A stretch of DNA of 64,000 bases, from NCBI GenBank assembly GCA_916610825.1, contig OU744447.1, forward strand, positions 29,338,561-29,402,560. The letters run 5' to 3'. Below the pieces are notes generated by a model. That model was given only the letters and a program-made list of their open reading frames with translations. It did not search any database and was not told where the DNA came from. A program made the translations under genes and the position numbers. Shown here piece by piece: positions 59,961 through 64,000 of the stretch. Every line of letters starts with the position of its first letter. Position 1 is the first letter of the stretch. Origin of the DNA: Haliclystus octoradiatus (Eukaryota > Cnidaria > Staurozoa > Stauromedusae > Haliclystidae).

Positions 59961-60213
59961 AATGATCTACTATTGGAAATGCAAACCCATACAATAATAT
60001 ATCTGTAAAATGCCACCTATGCTTAATGAAAAATATTATATTATATGCTCAAAAGAGCCATTATTTAATAAACTAATCTTAAAATCCAGTCACGAGAACA
60101 AATTTTAAATATCTAATTTTAAAGAAACTAAAACATAATTAAGGCCTAGATTAAACGGTCGGGAAACTGTCGAGTTGCTCAAATTTTTATCAAGTTCGAC
60201 ATGGTTCGACAGA

Positions 60214-60398
60214 ACCTCTGCGAGAAACAGTTCAGGAGCTCATGAACAGTTCATGAACGTTAAATGGCTCTAATTTTACTAAACTATTCATGAACAGTTC
60301 ATGAACCCTCACAGACAGTTCATGAACAGTTCATGAAAATTTGGGGCCATTTAACGTTCATGAACTGTTCATGAACTCCTGAACTGTTTTCGCAGGGG
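60214..60398. mobile_element. Palindrome-rich MITE family, copy D (complete)
   Basis: 185 bp with TIRs of about 50 bp: CCTCTGCGAGAAACAGTTCA on the left and, reversed, CCCCTGCGAAAACAGTTCAG on the right, both running into GGAGYTCATGAAC and GTTAAATGGC. The arms and middle consist largely of the self-complementary word AGTTCATGAACT and near copies. It is inserted in a sequence rich in GTTCGAC words (60196-60470). No target duplication was fixed. Confidence 0.85.
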
Positions 60399-60699
60399 AA
60401 AGATTGACGTATGATGTGCAACGGTTCGACGAAATTTGATCCGTTCGACATGGTTCGACTATAGTCGATCTTCTGGATAGCCACAGTTGTGCAGATCGAC
60501 TGAATGTCGATCTAATCGAGAGTTGGTGCAACACAGCATCAAACGTCGTGCTATTGATAATCAAGTTCAAATTCAATTTATCTTTAGAAAACGTAAGAAA
60601 AGTCACACAAAAAGGGTGTTCACACAGGAAAAGTCCCGTTTGCAAACAGTCGCTATAGCTACAAGAGCAAAGCTATAATGGCAGTCGGAATAATTTAAT

Positions 60700-60899
60700 G
60701 ATCTCTAGTTGCACATTGCACTTATATCATTGCCCAAGCATGTGCATACAATGATACCAATGGTGTTTACTTTATAACTAGTATTAATAATTTATTAAAG
60801 ATCTCTAGTTGCACATTGCACTTATATCATTGCCCAAGCATGTGCACACAATGATACCAATGGCGTTTACTTTATAACTAGTATTAATAATTTATTAAA
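60700..60899. repeat. 100-bp tandem duplication
   Basis: Copies 60700-60799 and 60800-60899 both begin GATCTCTAGTTGCACATTGC and differ at two sites (GCATAC/GCACAC and GGTGTT/GGCGTT). It lies just upstream of the Myb/SANT-type gene's first exon. Confidence 0.92.
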
Positions 60900-60941
60900 T
60901 TACCGGATATGGATTGAGAAGCTCCTTATTAGGATCAATTT

Positions 60942-62313
60942 TTGCCATTACAGAGCATGCTTGCTAATGTTGGCGGGAAAATAATGGTCACTCCTCTTTT
61001 ACCATCTCTTCTGATAGACCTCACCACAATGGATTTTTCTAAAGTTCATTGCAGATCGTGTTTAACTTTAACTGAATACATTTGTCTGCAATGTACTGTG
61101 CCTATGTGCCAGGTATGCTCTGTTCAGGAGAGCAATGAAGATGTCCCTCGATGGAAGATGGGAGGGAGTGTAGCATATTGTACAACATGTGCTGATGAAA
61201 GGTAAGAATCTTGCATATCAGAAAAACCACATCCATCATTTAAACAGCAATGTTAAATATTACCTACAATTCTACATGCATGTTACATGATCAAGTATCA
61301 TTGTTCGTATGATGTATAACAAATGCATATATAGAGATCTAGTTGGATTATATTTATGCAATGATTGTTCGTGTACTAACAAATTCATAGGTCTAGGTAT
61401 TGTTGAAATTATGTTTATTCTAGCTGCAAACAACATTTATAATTTAGATGCATCTTCCTGAGAAGTGTAATTGGAATAAACTGTAACTATTAATTCTGCC
61501 TAGCTACTGTATATTGTGCTGATTTCAAATCAATTTACTTTTTTCTTAGATCTTTAAATAACCCTGCCAGAAGTACTCTTGACAACAAAAGTAACAATGA
61601 TGATGATGATGACATCTGTGACGAAGAAGACGAATCAAGCGACGATGAAATCGATTTAAGTAAAAGAAAAAAAAAAAAAAACAGGACAGGGCGTAGAGCA
61701 AATTGGACGCCAGATCAAAAATATGACCTTGTTCATATAGCTTGCTCGAAAGAAAGTTATAGAACCCAGCTCATATTTACAAATAACAAATATAAAAGGA
61801 ACACTACCGTCTATGCACTAATTAAAGCAGAGTTTGATAAAAGAGTGGCATTGCGCGGTGAGCTGACATATGACTTGGGTCAGCTCAGATCAAAATTCAA
61901 GAAGTTAGTTGGAACAGGTGGCGATGACTGTGAAAACAGCTACAGGTATAGCTGACACCAGTAATAAAAGCGGTCCTTGGTTCCAGAAGTTATACCAGTA
62001 TGTCCAAACAAGGGGTTCTTGTGACCCCACCCTTGCGATTGAACCATCTCATTATACAGATGATGCAATTACATCACGTGAAAACAGCAGTCTAGATTCT
62101 ACACCAGAGAGACAAGCAACAGGAAGTCAATCCAATGAGAGTGAAACGCCAGCAACACCATTCACGGTTAGAGGGAGGCCAACCCAGAGAAGAGAGATTG
62201 TCCCAAAGCGGCTGACATCAAAACGTAAGAGGGAAAACCAGCTTACTGGAATTGTACAACTGATGACAGACCATGAACAATTTGCTAATTTTCATGAAGG
62301 ATCAAGCAGCTGA
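60942..62313 (+). pseudogene. Zinc-finger plus Myb/SANT-like transposon-type gene, frameshifted
   Basis: The first exon (about 60942-61201, donor GTAAGA) encodes a Cys-rich finger: VHCRSCLTLTEYICLQC, MCQVC, then YCTTCADE. The second (from about 61552) starts with an Asp/Glu-rich and Lys-rich stretch, then RRANWTPDQKYDLVHIACSK and YDLGQLRSKFKKLV, a Myb/SANT-like DNA-binding domain. A one-base shift near 61905 separates KFKKLV from AMTVKTATGIADTS, GPWFQKLYQYVQTR and a basic tail to 62313. This arrangement is common in multi-copy invertebrate genes that accompany DNA transposons. Without the shift it would be about 340 aa. Confidence 0.6.
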
Positions 62314-62364
62314 GAACAGAAGGCATGAGCTGCTTATTGCAAAATTAATGTTAGGCACAGAAAA

Positions 62365-62940
62365 TAATCAAGCATAACCAAGTGGTAGATCTTCAAATAA
62401 TAGTGCTAATGTTTCAAACACGCTATCACCATCATCAGATTTAGTTTTGATGACGATGTCTGGACGATTGCTAGCAGTTTCTTTATCGGTATGAATTGGC
62501 ATATCCCATAATATTGTTACATTTTCATTAGCTATTACTGTTTCAGGCTTGTGTTGATCCCACTTTGATAGAACTTCTGCGTTATAAAACCGACAAATTT
62601 CCAGTGAATGTATGCCAGGGCTTTGTTGTGTCGGTGAAGATATTCCGTTCTTGCCAAAATTGGACAGGCCGAAAGGATGAGTTCAACTGTCTCGTTACAT
62701 AAATTGCATAGTCAACATTTTGGATCTGTTCCATTCTTTATTATTTTATTTTCGAAATAACTTGTTGATCAGCTTTGGTCTTGCACAGCCATCAATAATC
62801 CTTCTGTCTCACCCTTAAGAACAGCACTACTCATCCACCTATGCGTATAGCCTCCTGGTCCACATCTCATTTCTTAACATTTCTACTGTATTGTCCATGC
62901 ATTGGTTTCTCCTCCCATCGGTCTTCCTTCTTGCGTGGAA
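62365..62940 (-). mobile_element. LINE 3' fragment (minus strand), RT C-terminal domain
   Basis: Read from 62940 downwards: RWMSSAVLKGETEGLLMAVQ, NGTDPKC and a CCHC-like ELILSACPILARTEYLHRHN, then TILWDMPIHTDKETASNRPD and IVIKTKS. ETEGL...QDQ and ILWDMPIHTD..NRPDIV recur in LINE RT polyproteins of marine invertebrates. Several stops (for example after QDQS) make it a relic. Confidence 0.75.
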
Positions 62941-62959
62941 GCTCTACCTATAGTACCGT

Positions 62960-63140
62960 TTCCTATTTTGCCTGAGGTTCAGAAGGAATTACTTGAAATG
63001 GAAAAAAAGGAATTATTAAGAAAGTGTCAAGCCTTTCTGATTGGTATTCCTCCATGATACCGGTAGTGAAGAAAAATGGGAAGGTTTGAATATGCGTAGA
63101 TTATAAGAAGCTAAATTGCAGTGTAATGAGAGAACAATTT
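62960..63140 (+). mobile_element. Small fragment of a Ty3/gypsy-type LTR-retrotransposon RT
   Basis: Frame pieces EVQKELLEMEKK, then after a shift in a seven-A run KKVSSLSDWYSSMIPVVKKN and, after a TGA, ICVDYKKLN match the N-terminal part of gypsy-type RT. No LTRs, integrase or other domains were found, so only this scrap remains. Confidence 0.65.
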
Positions 63141-64000
63141 TTACATATCGTTAAATGTTGTTCCAGCAATCTGATTGGCCGATGGGTCATGATTGGAACT
63201 CACAGTGCAGACAATGGCTAACAATGGCGGGATACTGAGACCATGATCAAAACATAAATACAATAAAATTAAAACAAACACTTTTTCTTGTTACCTATAA
63301 AAGTTCCAAAATGGCTCAAAACAAAGAAAATTTTACGATGTATACATGCTCTTGCAATTTATTTGAGGAAATTAAATCCAGAATGTTTGGTCTTGTTTCA
63401 GTATCCAAAACAAAACTGGAATCCTTCAGATAAATATTGGTACCAAAATCTTCCACTCGATGTGATACTCTGAACAGTATGAAGAAATATTTGAGTATGT
63501 CAGTAAAACTTTCAAGGATATACACAAACCATTGCGTAGGAGTTACTGTTATCCCCCTTTAGTCAGACGCTGGTATTCCAAACAGACATATAAATGTGAT
63601 ATCTTTGGTAGATTTACGAGATGAGTCCTCTATCAAAACCGCAGAATTGAGAGTTCCAAGAATGGACCAGGATGATTTCAATACAATCATAAAAATGATA
63701 GATTAGACACTCCAACTTGACTTCTCACCAATACATAATGCATTTACTAATAACACCCTAAAGCAGCAAACAGCAATTGAGCTTCAACCACTACGAGGCC
63801 TTGATAGTGACATACAGCAACACTGCCATGAATTAGTCAGTGCCTGCCTGATCAATGCTGGGGAACAGATTACAGTGACATAGAGTAACATATGGCCTCG
63901 TTACTGGATCTATTTAGAAGACAAACCAGAAATTTCACAACGGAACAAAAACTCTATTTATGCATGCAGATTCCTTTTATCAACTATAATTGAGCATTGT
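63141..64000. other. Window end: no gene recognised
   Basis: Plus-strand frames such as 63288-63473 are short and without motifs I know. The stretch 63560-63890 has codon-like texture, broken by stops, and may be more transposon debris. Confidence 0.35.

Overview
This is an AT-rich animal nuclear window with split genes, GT-AG introns, LINE, Penelope-like and LTR retroelement pieces, DNA-transposon relics and many short inverted-repeat elements. No rRNA, tRNA or CRISPR array was seen. The host genes (CDK1, OSTC, an adhesion GPCR, a four-TM protein, a CBM2-like/CBM14 secreted protein, a PhoD-like phosphatase) point to a marine invertebrate. A tunicate would fit, but this is only a guess.

Layout: 1-3.0 kb holds a 5'-truncated LINE abutting a broken MADF/BESS-type gene (minus). 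5.0-7.5 kb is a decayed hAT transposase (minus). 10.07-12.17 kb is a complete seven-exon CDK1-type kinase (plus) with a CCAAT/CHR-like promoter. 12.5-13.2 kb holds two MITEs. 13.7-17.9 kb is a complete four-exon OSTC gene (minus). 19.5-26.8 kb is an adhesion GPCR (plus) with GAIN, GPS and seven TM exons. 27.3-31.3 kb is a TMEM72-like four-TM gene (minus, 3' end not found). 32.3-42.2 kb is a five-exon secreted protein gene (minus). Its first intron carries a 6.9-kb element with 9-bp target duplications, and inside that lies an apparently intact two-ORF LINE (plus). 44.6-52.2 kb holds the last nine exons of a PhoD-like phosphatase with a C-terminal membrane anchor (minus). 52.9-64 kb is a graveyard of transposon genes: a MULE/ZSWIM-like piece, a CXC-repeat gene, three LINE fragments, a Penelope-like element, a Myb/SANT gene and an LTR-retrotransposon RT scrap.

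The host exon chains were assembled by hand by matching reading frame and splice phase. CDK1 (302 aa), OSTC (150 aa) and the secreted protein (252 aa) join without a phase conflict. That also argues that the base-level sequence is good and that the frameshifts in the transposon genes are mostly real. The most interesting points are the GPS domain that lost both partners of one disulfide, the secreted CBM2-like/CBM14 gene with nested transposons six bases from a splice donor, the PSTTVRE-type CDK1, the in-frame 180-bp CXC repeats, and a MITE family built on a perfect 12-bp palindrome.
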